From assembly GCF_014649815.1 (NCBI RefSeq), contig NZ_BMTT01000018.1, forward strand, positions 1-64,000: a DNA stretch of 64,000 nucleotides, given 5' to 3'. This DNA is from Streptomyces mutabilis. GTDB lineage: Bacteria > Actinomycetota > Actinomycetes > Streptomycetales > Streptomycetaceae. A program made the position numbers and the translations under genes. Of the stretch, positions 50,773-59,368 are shown one piece after another. Under the pieces are notes generated by a model. It was not told the origin of the DNA, searched no databases, and saw nothing but the letters and a program-made list of their open reading frames with translations. Each line of letters starts with the position of its first letter. The stretch's first letter is position 1.

Positions 50773-51309
50773 TCAGCCGAGCACCCGCGTTAGCACCACC
50801 CGCGCATACCCCTCGTCGTACACCGAGTCCGTCAGCAGCACCTGCAGACAGATTCCGTCCAGCACCGCCACCAGCGCCCGCGCCGTCACCGGGTCCGTCC
50901 GCTCGGCGAGAAGCGCACCCACCTCCTCCGCCCACTCCGCGGCCACCGGCCGCAGCGCAGGCCTTCGCAGGGCAGCCAGATACAGCTCGTACTCCAGCTC
51001 CACCCCCGTACGGTCGCCGCCCAGCCACTCCCCGAGGGCCCGGGCCAGTTCGTCCGCGAGATCCGCATCGGGATCGGCCAGCGCCGGGTGCCCGGCGACC
51101 ACCTTGGCGAAGCCCTCGTTGGCCTGCCGCAGGGCGGCGACGAGCAGTTCGTCCAGGGTGGCGAAGTGGTACGTCGTCGAGCCGAGCGGGACGTCCGCCT
51201 CGGCGGCGACCGTGCGGTGGCTGAGGCCCGCGATGCCCTGCCGTCCGACGACCCGGATCGCCGCGTCGATGATGCGCTGCCGTCGCTCGGGGTCGTGCCG
51301 GCGCGGCAT
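50773..51309 (-). CDS. TetR-family regulator of the SMR efflux pump
   Basis: The 178-residue repressor has a TetR helix-turn-helix at residues 8-52 (RRQRIIDAAIRVVGRQGIAG, then SHRTVAAEADVPLGSTTYHF) and a helical ligand domain (DELLVAALRQANEGFAKVVA, ALVAVLDGICLQVLLTDSVY). Its ATG shares a base with the stop of the SMR gene (TGATG), so the pump and its repressor form a two-gene operon. The palindrome at the SMR start codon is its likely operator. Confidence 0.88.
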   Translation of the reverse strand: MPRRHDPERRQRIIDAAIRVVGRQGIAGLSHRTVAAEADVPLGSTTYHFATLDELLVAALRQANEGFAKVVAGHPALADPDADLADELARALGEWLGGDRTGVELEYELYLAALRRPALRPVAAEWAEEVGALLAERTDPVTARALVAVLDGICLQVLLTDSVYDEGYARVVLTRVLG

Positions 51310-51629
51310 CAGTGCGCGCCACCCAGGTTGAGGACGACGACACCGACGATGATCAGGGCGATGCCGGCGGCCTTGGTGACGGTCATGCCCTCGCCCATGA
51401 ACAGCACGCCGATCGCGGCGATGGCTGCGGTGCCCACGCCGGCCCAGATGGCGTACGCCGTGCCGACGGCGAGGACCTTCAGGGTCTGGGCGAGCAGTGC
51501 GAACGAGAGCACGTAGGCGAGTGCCGTCAGCAGGGAGGGGCCCAGCCTGCTGAAACCCTCGCTGTACTTCATGGCGGTGGTCCCGGCGACCTCGGCGGCG
51601 ATGGCTCCGGCCAGGAGCAGATATCCCAT
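51309..51629 (-). CDS. small multidrug resistance (SMR) efflux protein
   Basis: The 106-residue protein has four transmembrane helices. The conserved glutamate sits in helix 1 (LLLAGAIAAEVAGTTAMKYS) and the SMR signature in helices 2-3 (LLTALAYVLSFALLAQTLKV, GTAYAIWAGVGTAAIAAIGV). It exchanges protons for cationic compounds as a dimer. Sequence alone does not separate QacE/EmrE-type from guanidinium-type members, but linkage to TetR favours drug efflux. The ATG at 51629 abuts the operator palindrome, so the mRNA is probably leaderless or nearly so. Confidence 0.9.
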   Translation of the reverse strand: MGYLLLAGAIAAEVAGTTAMKYSEGFSRLGPSLLTALAYVLSFALLAQTLKVLAVGTAYAIWAGVGTAAIAAIGVLFMGEGMTVTKAAGIALIIVGVVVLNLGGAH

Positions 51630-51630
51630 G

Positions 51631-51644
51631 TGTACGAGCGTACA
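51631..51644. promoter_or_regulatory. TetR operator at the SMR start codon
   Basis: TGTACG-AG-CGTACA is a perfect 14-bp dyad directly before the SMR start. On the minus strand TATGTA (51646-51641) could be the -10 element inside the same site, so repressor binding would block initiation. Confidence 0.6.
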
Positions 51645-51668
51645 TAGAGAAGGTCCCCGCGTACGCGG

Positions 51669-51699
51669 GAACGGCGACGCCCGTCGGGCGTCGCCGTTC
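51669..51699 (-). terminator. terminator of the suf operon
   Basis: A 14-bp perfect stem, GAACGGCGACGCCC (51669-51682) with GGGCGTCGCCGTTC (51686-51699), closes on a three-base loop, 16 bases after the stop of the last suf gene. Directly beyond it is a second palindrome, CCCGCGTACGCGGG (51656-51669). Confidence 0.8.
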
Positions 51700-51715
51700 T
51701 CGCAAGGGGGGTGTC

Positions 51716-52048
51716 TCAGACGTTGAACCCGAGCGCGCGCAGCTGCTCGCGTCCGTCGTCCGTGATCTTGTCCGGGCCCCACGGCGGCATCCAGACCCAG
51801 TTGATCCGCAGCTCGTTGACGAGGCCGTCCGTGGCGGACTTGGCCTGGTCCTCGATCACGTCCGTCAGCGGACAGGCCGCCGAGGTCAGGGTCATGTCGA
51901 CGGTCGCGATGTTGGCGTCGTCGACGTGGATGCCGTAGATCAGGCCGAGGTTGACGACGTCGATGCCCAGCTCGGGGTCCACGACGTCCATCAGGGCCTC
52001 GCGGAGCTCCTCCTCCGAGGCCGGCTTCATTTCCACGGTCTCGCTCAT
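51716..52048 (-). CDS. metal-sulfur cluster assembly factor, SufT/PaaD-like (DUF59)
   Basis: The 110-residue MIP18/DUF59 protein has EELREALMDVVDPELGIDVV, the DPELGIDVVNLGLIYG block, and MTLTSAACPLTDVIEDQA with the conserved Cys. It helps mature iron-sulfur proteins, probably as a carrier or target adaptor. It is the last gene of the suf operon, overlapping sufU by ATGA and followed by a strong hairpin. The family is also called SufT in actinobacteria. The symbol is left open. Confidence 0.85.
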   Translation of the reverse strand: MSETVEMKPASEEELREALMDVVDPELGIDVVNLGLIYGIHVDDANIATVDMTLTSAACPLTDVIEDQAKSATDGLVNELRINWVWMPPWGPDKITDDGREQLRALGFNV

Positions 52049-52515
52049 GCCGTCGTCTCCTTCTCGGCGTCGGCGCCTTCCAGCGCCTGGGCCGTCGCGT
52101 CCTTCCAGGCCATCCAGCTCAGCAGGGCGCACTTGACCCGGGCCGGGTACTTCGAGACCCCGGCGAACGCGACCGCGTCCTCCAGGACCTCCTCCATCGC
52201 GTCGTCGGGCTCGATCCTGCCCTTGGACTGCATCAGCTCCAGGAAGGTCTCCTGGATCTGCTGTGCCCGGGCCAGGTCCTTGCCGACCAGCAGCTCGTTC
52301 AGCACGGAGGCACTCGCCTGGCTGATCGAACAGCCCTGGCCCTCGTAGCTGACGTCGCTGATCGTCGTGCCGTCGTACTTCACGCGGAGCGTGATCTCGT
52401 CACCGCATGTCGGGTTGACGTGGTGGACCTCGGCGTCGCCATCCCGCAAGCCCCGCCCGTGCGGGTTCTTGTAGTGGTCCAGGATGACTTCCTGGTACAT
52501 GGAGTCCAGCTTCAT
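52045..52515 (-). CDS. sufU: SufU, zinc-dependent sulfur transfer protein
   Basis: The 156-residue IscU-like protein has NPTCGDEITLRVKYDGT (first Cys), SYEGQGCSISQASASVLNEL (second Cys) and ARVKCALLSWMAWKDA (third Cys). The extra loop between the second and third cysteines is typical of SufU. It receives sulfur from SufS, encoded 17 bases upstream. The ATG at 52515 starts the conserved MYQEVILDHYKNP segment. Confidence 0.92.
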   Translation of the reverse strand: MKLDSMYQEVILDHYKNPHGRGLRDGDAEVHHVNPTCGDEITLRVKYDGTTISDVSYEGQGCSISQASASVLNELLVGKDLARAQQIQETFLELMQSKGRIEPDDAMEEVLEDAVAFAGVSKYPARVKCALLSWMAWKDATAQALEGADAEKETTA

Positions 52516-52532
52516 GCTTTTCGCTCGTCCCG

Positions 52533-53789
52533 TCAGCCGAAGAAGTTCCGTACGTGCTCCAGGCCGTCGACCAGTGCGTCGATCTCGGCCGGCGTGGAGT
52601 ACAGATAGAACGACGCTCGCGTGGTCGCAGGAATTCCGTACCGCAGGCAGACGGGACGGGCGCAGTGGTGGCCGACCCGGACCGCGATGCCCTCCTCGTC
52701 GAGGACCTGCCCCACGTCGTGCGGGTGGATGTCGCCGAGCGCGAAGCTGATCGCCGCGCCGCGCTCCTCGGCCGTGGTGGGGCCGATGATACGCAGGTCC
52801 GGCACCTCCAGCAGCCGCTTGACCGCGTACTCGGTCAGCGCGTGCTCGTGGGCGAGGATCTTGTCCATGCCGATCGAGTTGAGGTAGTCGATCGCCGCGC
52901 CCAGACCCACGGCCTGGGCGATCGGCGGCGTACCCGCCTCGAACTTGTGGGGCGCCGGGGCGTACGTGGAGGAGTGCATCGAGACGGTCTCGATCATCTC
53001 GCCGCCACCGAGGAACGGGGGCAGGTCCTCCAGCAGCTCCTGGCGGCCCCACAGGACGCCGATGCCGGTCGGGCCGCACATCTTGTGGCCGGTGAAGGCC
53101 ACGAAGTCGGCCTGGAGCGCCTGGACGTCCAGCGGCATGTGCGGCGCGGCCTGGGAGGCGTCGATGCACACGAGCGCGCCGACCTCCTGGGCGCGGCGCA
53201 CGATCGCCTCGACCGGGTTCTGGGTGCCCAGGATGTTGGAGACCAGCACGAAGGAGACGATCTTCGTCTTCTCGGTGATGACCTCGTCGATGTTGGACAG
53301 GTCCAGGCGGCCGTCGTCGGTCAGGCCGAACCAGCGGAGCTTCGCGCCGGTGCGCTGCGCGAGCAGCTGCCACGGCACGATGTTGGAGTGGTGCTCCATC
53401 TCCGTGATGACGATCTCGGTCTCGTGGTCCACGCGGTAGGGCTCGTCGGCCCAGCCCAGCATGTTGGCCACGAGGTTGAGGGACTCCGAGGCGTTCTTGG
53501 TGAAGATCACCTCGTCGCGGGACGGCGCGTTGATGAACTCCGCGACCTTGTCCCGCGCTCCCTCGTACAGCGCCGTGGCCTCCTCGGCGAGGACGTGCAC
53601 GCCACGGTGGACGTTGGCGTTGTGCTGCTCGTAGTACTCGTCGAGCACGTCGATGACCTGGCGCGGGGTCTGCGAGGTCGCGGCGTTGTCGAGGTAGACG
53701 AGCTTCTTACCGTCGTGGAGCACGCGGTCCAGGATCGGGAAGTCCTTGCGGATCGCCTCGGTGTCGAGGAGGCCCGGCAGCTGTGTCAC
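52533..53789 (-). CDS. sufS: SufS cysteine desulfurase
   Basis: The 418-residue PLP enzyme releases sulfur from cysteine for cluster assembly. It has LVYLDNAATSQTPRQVIDVL, EMEHHSNIVPWQLLAQRTGA, VSNILGTQNPVEAIV and AFTGHKMCGPTGIGVLWG with the PLP lysine. The active-site cysteine is in VGHHCARPVCLRYGIP. The class II layout is clear. Its ATG overlaps the sufC stop region (ATGA), so the two are coupled. Confidence 0.93.
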   Translation of the reverse strand: MTQLPGLLDTEAIRKDFPILDRVLHDGKKLVYLDNAATSQTPRQVIDVLDEYYEQHNANVHRGVHVLAEEATALYEGARDKVAEFINAPSRDEVIFTKNASESLNLVANMLGWADEPYRVDHETEIVITEMEHHSNIVPWQLLAQRTGAKLRWFGLTDDGRLDLSNIDEVITEKTKIVSFVLVSNILGTQNPVEAIVRRAQEVGALVCIDASQAAPHMPLDVQALQADFVAFTGHKMCGPTGIGVLWGRQELLEDLPPFLGGGEMIETVSMHSSTYAPAPHKFEAGTPPIAQAVGLGAAIDYLNSIGMDKILAHEHALTEYAVKRLLEVPDLRIIGPTTAEERGAAISFALGDIHPHDVGQVLDEEGIAVRVGHHCARPVCLRYGIPATTRASFYLYSTPAEIDALVDGLEHVRNFFG

Positions 53790-54550
53790 GCGGATACGCC
53801 ACCCTTCGTGTATGCCTCGTAGCCCTCGGCCTCCAGCTTGTCGGCCAGCTCGGGGCCGCCGGACTCGGCGATGCGGCCGGCCGCGAAGACGTGGACGTGG
53901 TCGGGCTTGATGTAGCGCAGGATGCGCGTGTAGTGCGTGATCAGCAGGGTGCCGACCTCACCGGTCTCGCGGACCCGGTTGACGCCCTCGGAGACGACGC
54001 GCAGGGCGTCGACGTCGAGGCCGGAGTCGGTCTCGTCGAGGATCGCCATCTTCGGCTTGAGCAGCTCCAGCTGGAGGATCTCGTGGCGCTTCTTCTCACC
54101 GCCGGAGAAGCCCTCGTTGACGTTGCGCTCGGCGAAGGCGGGGTCCATGTTGAGGCGCTGCATGGCCTCCTTGACCTCCTTCACCCAGGTGCGCAGCTTG
54201 GGGGCCTCGCCGCGCACGGCGGTGGCGGAGGTGCGCAGGAAGTTGGAGACGGAGACGCCGGGGACCTCGACCGGGTACTGCATGGCGAGGAAGAGGCCGG
54301 CGCGGGCACGCTCGTCGACGGACATCTCCAGGACGTCCTCGCCGTCGAGGGTGACGGTGCCGCTGGTGATCGTGTACTTGGGGTGACCCGCGAGGGAGTA
54401 GGCGAGAGTCGACTTGCCGGAGCCGTTGGGGCCCATGATGGCGTGCGTCTCGCCCTGCTTCACGGTGAGGTCGACGCCCTTGAGGATCTCCTTCGTGGCG
54501 TTGTCGGCCTCGACGGTGACGTGCAGGTCTCGGATTTCAAGCGTTGCCAT
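53786..54550 (-). CDS. sufC: SufC ATPase
   Basis: The 254-residue ABC-type ATPase of the SufBCD scaffold has Walker A MGPNGSGKST, the Q-loop region LAMQYPVEVPGVSVSNFLRT, signature GFSGGEKKRHEILQL, Walker B KMAILDETDSGLDVDALRVV and the H-loop LLITHYTRILRYI. GGEKKR is the SufC-type signature. It lies seven bases after the ferredoxin gene and overlaps sufS. Confidence 0.95.
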   Translation of the reverse strand: MATLEIRDLHVTVEADNATKEILKGVDLTVKQGETHAIMGPNGSGKSTLAYSLAGHPKYTITSGTVTLDGEDVLEMSVDERARAGLFLAMQYPVEVPGVSVSNFLRTSATAVRGEAPKLRTWVKEVKEAMQRLNMDPAFAERNVNEGFSGGEKKRHEILQLELLKPKMAILDETDSGLDVDALRVVSEGVNRVRETGEVGTLLITHYTRILRYIKPDHVHVFAAGRIAESGGPELADKLEAEGYEAYTKGGVSA

Positions 54551-54557
54551 GGGTGCC

Positions 54558-54875
54558 TCAGGACTCCTGGGTGAGGGAGACGAGCACGTCGTCCCCTTCG
54601 ATCTTTACGGGGTATACGGGGACGGGGCGCGTCGCCGGCAGACTGTCGGGCTTGCCCGAGCGGAGGTCGAAGCGCGAGCCGTGCAGCCAGCACTCGATGT
54701 GGCAGTCGTCGACCTCGCCCTCGGAGAGGGAGACGTTCGCGTGCGAGCAGATGTCGTGGACCGCGAAGACCTCGCCCTCCGTGCGCACGACGGAGATCGG
54801 CGTGCCGTCGAGTTCCACCCGCTTCGGGGTGTCCTCCTCCAGCTCGCCCGCTCCACAGACGCGTACGAAGGTCAT
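54558..54875 (-). CDS. Rieske-type ferredoxin of the suf operon
   Basis: The 105-residue protein binds a [2Fe-2S] cluster through two Cys-His pairs, ICSHANVSL and CWLHGSRFD, as in non-heme dioxygenase ferredoxins. In actinobacterial suf operons such a protein sits between sufD and sufC and may supply electrons or cluster intermediates. It overlaps sufD by ATGA and is followed after seven bases by sufC. Confidence 0.9.
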   Translation of the reverse strand: MTFVRVCGAGELEEDTPKRVELDGTPISVVRTEGEVFAVHDICSHANVSLSEGEVDDCHIECWLHGSRFDLRSGKPDSLPATRPVPVYPVKIEGDDVLVSLTQES

Positions 54876-56062
54876 GCGACCGACGCCTCCAGCTCTTCTT
54901 CGATCTTGGTGAGCAGGCGCTCCTCGATGTCCGGGACGCCGATCTGCTGGACCAGTTCGGCGAAGAAGCCGCGGACCACCAGGCGGCGGGCGTCGATCTC
55001 GGGGATGCCGCGCGCCATCAGGTAGAAAAGCTGCTCGTCGTCGAAGCGGCCGGTCGCGGAGGCGTGACCCGCGCCGACGATCTCGCCGGTCTCGATCTCC
55101 AGGTTCGGCACGGAGTCGACCCGCGCGCCGTCCGTGAGGACGAGGTTGCGGTTCATCTCGTAGGTGTCGGTGCCCTCGGCCTTGGCCTCGATGAGCACGT
55201 CGCCGATCCAGACGGCGTGCGCGTCGTCGCCCTGGAGCGCGCCCTTGTAGACGACGTTGGACTTGCAGTGCGGGACGTTGTGGTCGACCAGGAGGCGGTG
55301 CTCCTGGTGCTGGCCCCGGTCGGTGAAGTACAGGCCGAACAGCTCGGCCTCGCCGCCGGGACCGGCGTACTGCACGCGCGGATGCAGGCGGACCACGTCG
55401 CCGCCGAAGGTCACGACGACCGACTTGAAGGAGGCATCGCGGCCGATCAGGGTGTTGTGCTGGCCGACGTGCACGGCCTTGGCGTCCCAGTCCTGGACGG
55501 CGACGACGGTCAGCTTGGCACCGTCGCCGAGGACGTACTCGACGTTCGCGGCGAGCACGGCGTCACCGGTGTGGTCGATGACCACGACGGCCTCGGCGAA
55601 GGCGCCGAGCTCGATGACCTGGTGGGCGTAGGCCGTGCCGCCCTCACCGTGCACGGAGATGCGGACGGGCTCGGTGAGAACCGTCTCCTTGGGGACGGTG
55701 ATCACGCCGGCCTGCTCGAAGGCCGAGTACGCCTGGGCGGCGACGCGGTCCACGGGCTTGCCGGTGCGGCCGAGCCGGGCGTCGTCGCGGCCGACGGTCT
55801 CGACGGTGACGCCCTCGGGGGCCTCGACGGCGACCTTGACGCCCTCGCCGGTGGCGGTGGCGGTGCCGTCGTGCAGGCCGCGCAGCCGCTCCAGCGGGGT
55901 GAAGCGCCACTCCTCCTCGCGGCCGTGCGGGACCGGGAAGTCCGCCACGTCGAAGGACGGGGGCGCGCTCATGCGCGTGGCGACGGTCGAGTCGGCCTCG
56001 GCGGCCACCGCGATCGCACCGGCGGTCGTGGAACCGACCGGGATGTTCTGAGCCTCAGCCAT
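54872..56062 (-). CDS. sufD: SufD, SufBCD scaffold subunit
   Basis: The 396-residue protein has the SufB/SufD beta-helix core: VIELGAFAEAVVVIDHTGDA, HPRVQYAGPGGEAELFGLYF and QHQEHRLLVDHNVPHCKSNV, with the conserved His in VDHN. The C-terminal blocks are NLVLTDGARVDSVPNLEIET, VGAGHASATGRFDDEQLFYL and the SufC-binding end ARRLVVRGFFAELV. It lies 83 bases downstream of sufB and is coupled to the ferredoxin gene. Confidence 0.94.
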   Translation of the reverse strand: MAEAQNIPVGSTTAGAIAVAAEADSTVATRMSAPPSFDVADFPVPHGREEEWRFTPLERLRGLHDGTATATGEGVKVAVEAPEGVTVETVGRDDARLGRTGKPVDRVAAQAYSAFEQAGVITVPKETVLTEPVRISVHGEGGTAYAHQVIELGAFAEAVVVIDHTGDAVLAANVEYVLGDGAKLTVVAVQDWDAKAVHVGQHNTLIGRDASFKSVVVTFGGDVVRLHPRVQYAGPGGEAELFGLYFTDRGQHQEHRLLVDHNVPHCKSNVVYKGALQGDDAHAVWIGDVLIEAKAEGTDTYEMNRNLVLTDGARVDSVPNLEIETGEIVGAGHASATGRFDDEQLFYLMARGIPEIDARRLVVRGFFAELVQQIGVPDIEERLLTKIEEELEASVA

Positions 56063-56145
56063 GGCTGTCGTAGTGCTCGCTTTCCGTTACGTATGGGGCT
56101 GGATGGGAAGGCGGGGCGGCCGGCGGGCCGCCCCCGGGCCGGTGA

Positions 56146-57567
56146 TCAGCCGACCGCGCCTTCCATCTGGAGCTCGATCAGCCGGTTGAGTTCGAGCGCG
56201 TACTCCATCGGCAGCTCCTTGGCGATCGGCTCGACGAAGCCGCGCACGATCATCGCCATCGCCTCGTCCTCGGAGAGGCCGCGGCTCATCAGGTAGAAGA
56301 GCTGGTCCTCGGAGACCTTGGAGACGGTCGCCTCGTGGCCCATGGACACGTCGTCCTCGCGGACGTCCACGTAGGGGTAGGTGTCCGAGCGGGAGATGGT
56401 GTCCACGAGCAGCGCGTCGCACAGCACGTTGGACTTGGCACCCGGGGCGCCCTCGCCGATCTCGATCAGGCCGCGGTACGACGTACGACCGCCGCCTCGC
56501 GCCACCGACTTGGAGACGATGTTGGAGGAGGTGTTCGGGGCCATGTGGACCATCTTGGCGCCGGCGTCCTGGTGCTGGCCCTCGCCCGCGAAGGCGATGG
56601 ACAGCGTCTCGCCCTTGGCGTGCTCGCCCATCAGGTAGACGGCCGGGTACTTCATCGTCACCTTGGAGCCGATGTTGCCGTCGATCCACTCCATGGTCGC
56701 GCCCTCGTACGCCACGGCACGCTTGGTGACCAGGTTGTAGACGTTGTTCGACCAGTTCTGGATGGTCGTGTAGCGGCAGCGGGCGTTCTTCTTGACGATG
56801 ATCTCGACCACGGCGGAGTGGAGCGAGTCCGACTTGTAGATCGGCGCGGTGCAGCCCTCGACGTAGTGCACGTAGGCACCCTCGTCGACGATGATCAGGG
56901 TCCGCTCGAACTGGCCCATGTTCTCCGTGTTGATGCGGAAGTAGGCCTGGAGCGGGATCTCCACGTGCACGCCCTTCGGCACGTAGATGAAGGAGCCGCC
57001 GGACCACACGGCCGTGTTCAGCGCGGCGAACTTGTTGTCACCGGCCGGGATGACGGTGCCGAAGTACTCCTTGAAGAGCTCCGGGTGCTCCTTCAGCGCC
57101 GTGTCGGTGTCGAGGAAGATGACGCCCTGCTCCTCCAGGTCCTCGCGGATCTGGTGGTAGACGACCTCGGACTCGTACTGGGCGGCGACACCGGCGACGA
57201 GGCGCTGCTTCTCGGCCTCCGGGATGCCCAGCTTGTCGTAGGTGTTCTTGATGTCCTCGGGCAGGTCCTCCCAGGACTCCGCCTGCTTCTCCGTGGAGCG
57301 CACGAAGTACTTGATGTTGTCGAAGTCGATGCCCGACAGGTCCGAGCCCCAGTTGGGCATGGGCTTCTTCTCGAAAAGCTTGAGGCCCTTGAGGCGGAGC
57401 TTGGTCATCCACTCCGGCTCGGACTTCTTGCCGGAGATGTCCCGGACCACGTTCTCGTCGATGCCGCGCCTGGCAGAGGCGCCGGCCGTGTCGGAGTCGG
57501 CCCAGCCGTACTCGTACTTGCCCAGGCCCTCGAGCTCAGGGTGAGCAGTCTCCGTGGGGAGAGTCAT
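56146..57567 (-). CDS. sufB: SufB, SufBCD scaffold subunit
   Basis: The 473-residue protein is full length, with [20 protein letters not shown] near the N-terminus and [40 protein letters not shown] and [20 protein letters not shown] in the core. [20 protein letters not shown], containing the conserved Arg-rich turn, is followed by the C-terminal [20 protein letters not shown]. It builds clusters with SufC and SufD. Its ATG overlaps the sufR stop by ATGA. Confidence 0.95.
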   Translation of the reverse strand: MTLPTETAHPELEGLGKYEYGWADSDTAGASARRGIDENVVRDISGKKSEPEWMTKLRLKGLKLFEKKPMPNWGSDLSGIDFDNIKYFVRSTEKQAESWEDLPEDIKNTYDKLGIPEAEKQRLVAGVAAQYESEVVYHQIREDLEEQGVIFLDTDTALKEHPELFKEYFGTVIPAGDNKFAALNTAVWSGGSFIYVPKGVHVEIPLQAYFRINTENMGQFERTLIIVDEGAYVHYVEGCTAPIYKSDSLHSAVVEIIVKKNARCRYTTIQNWSNNVYNLVTKRAVAYEGATMEWIDGNIGSKVTMKYPAVYLMGEHAKGETLSIAFAGEGQHQDAGAKMVHMAPNTSSNIVSKSVARGGGRTSYRGLIEIGEGAPGAKSNVLCDALLVDTISRSDTYPYVDVREDDVSMGHEATVSKVSEDQLFYLMSRGLSEDEAMAMIVRGFVEPIAKELPMEYALELNRLIELQMEGAVG

Positions 57568-58322
57568 GCGGGGTTCCTCCCGGCCGTGCTGGCAGATGCG
57601 TTATCGGTGTTCGTGGCCGCGCGCGACGTGTCCGCCGCGTGCGAGGTCTTGGGAATGAAGGTGGTGCAGACCCCGTCGCCGTGCGCGATGGTCGCGAGCC
57701 GCTGCACATGCGTACCGAGCAGCTCGGCGAAAAATTCCGTCTCCGCCTCGCACAGCTGCGGGAACTGCTCGGCGACATGGGCGACCGGGCAGTGGTGCTG
57801 ACACAGCTGCTCGCCCTGCTGGGGCCGGGGTGCGCTCCGCGCGGTAGCAGCGTACCCGTCCGCGCTCAGGGCCTTGGCCAGCGCTTCCGTGCGCAGGTGC
57901 GGGGGCGCCGACTCGACGGCCTTGCGGTACGCGCCCGCCTGCCCGGCGATCCTGGCGCGGGCGAAGGCGGCGATCGCCTTCTCCCCGCCCTCCCGCTCGG
58001 CGATCCAGCGCAGGGCGTCCGCGGCCAGCTTGTCGTAGGACTGGTCGAAGGCGTCCCGGCCGCAGTCGGTGAGCGCGAAGACCTTGGCCGGCCGCCCGCG
58101 CGTGCGCGTGCCGTAGACCCGCTGCTCACGGGCTTCGACCACGTCGTCGGCGACCAGCGCGTCGAGGTGGCGCCGCACGGCGGCCTGGGTCAGGCCCAGG
58201 CGCCCGGCGAGCTCGGCGACGGTCGACGGCCCGTGGTCCAGGATGGAGCGCGCGACGCGGTTGCGGGTGGACCGCTCACCGGTCGCGAGTTCCTCCTGCG
58301 GAGCCTCGCCAACGTTTTTCAC
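57564..58322 (-). CDS. sufR: SufR-like iron-sulfur repressor of the suf operon
   Basis: The 252-residue regulator has an ArsR-like winged helix ([40 protein letters not shown], and the wing [20 protein letters not shown]). A sensor domain follows with [18 protein letters not shown], the cysteine set that holds the [4Fe-4S] cluster in SufR proteins. The GTG at 58322 is chosen because a promoter -10 and a CAAC-N6-GTTG operator end there, implying a leaderless mRNA. A GTG at 58394 would place the operator inside the gene. It should repress the operon when clusters are plentiful. Confidence 0.9.
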   Translation of the reverse strand: MKNVGEAPQEELATGERSTRNRVARSILDHGPSTVAELAGRLGLTQAAVRRHLDALVADDVVEAREQRVYGTRTRGRPAKVFALTDCGRDAFDQSYDKLAADALRWIAEREGGEKAIAAFARARIAGQAGAYRKAVESAPPHLRTEALAKALSADGYAATARSAPRPQQGEQLCQHHCPVAHVAEQFPQLCEAETEFFAELLGTHVQRLATIAHGDGVCTTFIPKTSHAADTSRAATNTDNASASTAGRNPA

Positions 58323-58358
58323 AACGCCATTGTTGCGTAATTCCTCGGAGCCGGGCAA
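58322..58358 (-). promoter_or_regulatory. suf operon promoter with SufR operator
   Basis: On the minus strand TTGCCC (58358-58353) and AACAAT (58334-58329) are 18 bases apart, placing +1 at the sufR GTG (58322). CAAC-N6-GTTG (58335-58322) covers the -10 and start. This dyad matches the SufR site I recall being reported for Streptomyces avermitilis. Confidence 0.75.
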
Positions 58359-58394
58359 GCCGCGTCCGGACCGCCGGACGGTGCCCTGCGTCAC

Positions 58395-58441
58395 TTAGGC
58401 ATACCTAATCCGACCTGCGGAAACGATCTTTGATCGATCAA
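58395..58441. promoter_or_regulatory. two palindromes between sufR and the acetyltransferase gene
   Basis: TTAGG-CATA-CCTAA (58395-58408) and TTGATCGATCAA (58430-58441, perfect 12 bp) lie 21 bases apart in the divergent gap. Either could be an operator for the AAC(3)-type gene at 58483 or for sufR. No regulator is assigned. Confidence 0.5.
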
Positions 58442-58482
58442 TCCGGTGGCGTCCGGTACCGGGTTGCGGAACACTCCCCGGC

Positions 58483-59271
58483 ATGCCCGCACCCCCTCCC
58501 ACCGGCCCACTCGTCACCCGCGGCACCATCGCCGCCGGGCTGCGCGAGCTGGGCGTGCGCAGCGACGACACGCTCCTCGTGCACTCCTCCCTCAGCTCCC
58601 TCGGATGGGTCTGCGGAGGGCCCGTCGCGGTCGTCCAGGGACTGCTCGACGCGCTCGGTCCGGACGGCACCCTGGTGGTGCCCACCCAGACCGGCGACCT
58701 GTCGGATCCCGCGTTGTGGCAGAACCCGCCGGTGCCGCGGGAGTGGTGGGACACCGTCCGCGCCGCGATGCCCGCCTACGACCCCCAGATCACGCCCTCG
58801 CGCGGGGTCGGCGTGGTCCCCGAGACCGTGCGCACCTGGCCGGGCGCCCTGCGCAGCGCGCACCCCCAGACGTCCTTCGCCGCCGTCGGCCCCCGCGCCG
58901 CCGTGGTCGTCGCCGGACACGCGACGGACTGCCGGCTGGGCGAGCGGAGCCCGCTGGCGACGCTGGAGCGGATGGGCGCCCGGGTGCTGCTGCTCGGCGC
59001 CGGCTTCGAGGCGTGCACCGGCTTCCACCTCGCCGAGTACCGGATTCCCTCCCCGCTGGTGGAGGTGGGGCGGCCGGGGCCGGTGGGGTGGGAGCGGGTG
59101 ACGGAGGTATCGATCACCTCGGAACGGTTCGACGAGCTGGGGCACGACTTCGAACGGGACCGGCCCGTCGTGCGCGGGCGGGTCGGCGCGGCGGTGGTCC
59201 GGCTGTTCCCGCTGGCGGACGCGGTGGCCTACGCGGCGCGGTGGCTGCCGCTGCACCGACCCCGGCAGTGA
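58483..59271 (+). CDS. AAC(3)-type aminoglycoside N-acetyltransferase family protein
   Basis: The 262-residue protein has the AAC(3)/antibiotic NAT family blocks: [20 protein letters not shown] near the N-terminus, [40 protein letters not shown] containing the R-S-x-H-P-x-x-S-F signature, and [19 protein letters not shown]. Family members acetylate the 3-amino group of aminoglycosides using acetyl-CoA. Many chromosomal Streptomyces members act on unknown amines, so resistance is not assured. It is divergent from sufR. No ribosome site is obvious. Confidence 0.82.
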   Translation: MPAPPPTGPLVTRGTIAAGLRELGVRSDDTLLVHSSLSSLGWVCGGPVAVVQGLLDALGPDGTLVVPTQTGDLSDPALWQNPPVPREWWDTVRAAMPAYDPQITPSRGVGVVPETVRTWPGALRSAHPQTSFAAVGPRAAVVVAGHATDCRLGERSPLATLERMGARVLLLGAGFEACTGFHLAEYRIPSPLVEVGRPGPVGWERVTEVSITSERFDELGHDFERDRPVVRGRVGAAVVRLFPLADAVAYAARWLPLHRPRQ

Positions 59272-59368
59272 GCACGCCCCTCGGCGGCTACGGCCCGCGT
59301 CCCCGTGGGAGGGACTTCCCGCCACCCCCGGGCCCGGGCACTTCCCCGCCTACCTAGACTCGTGTCCC

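Noticed and set aside
58395-58408. DtxR/DmdR iron box
   Set aside because: The TTAGG and CCTAA arms are four bases apart, whereas the usual 19-bp iron box has nine bases between them. Kept only as an unassigned palindrome.
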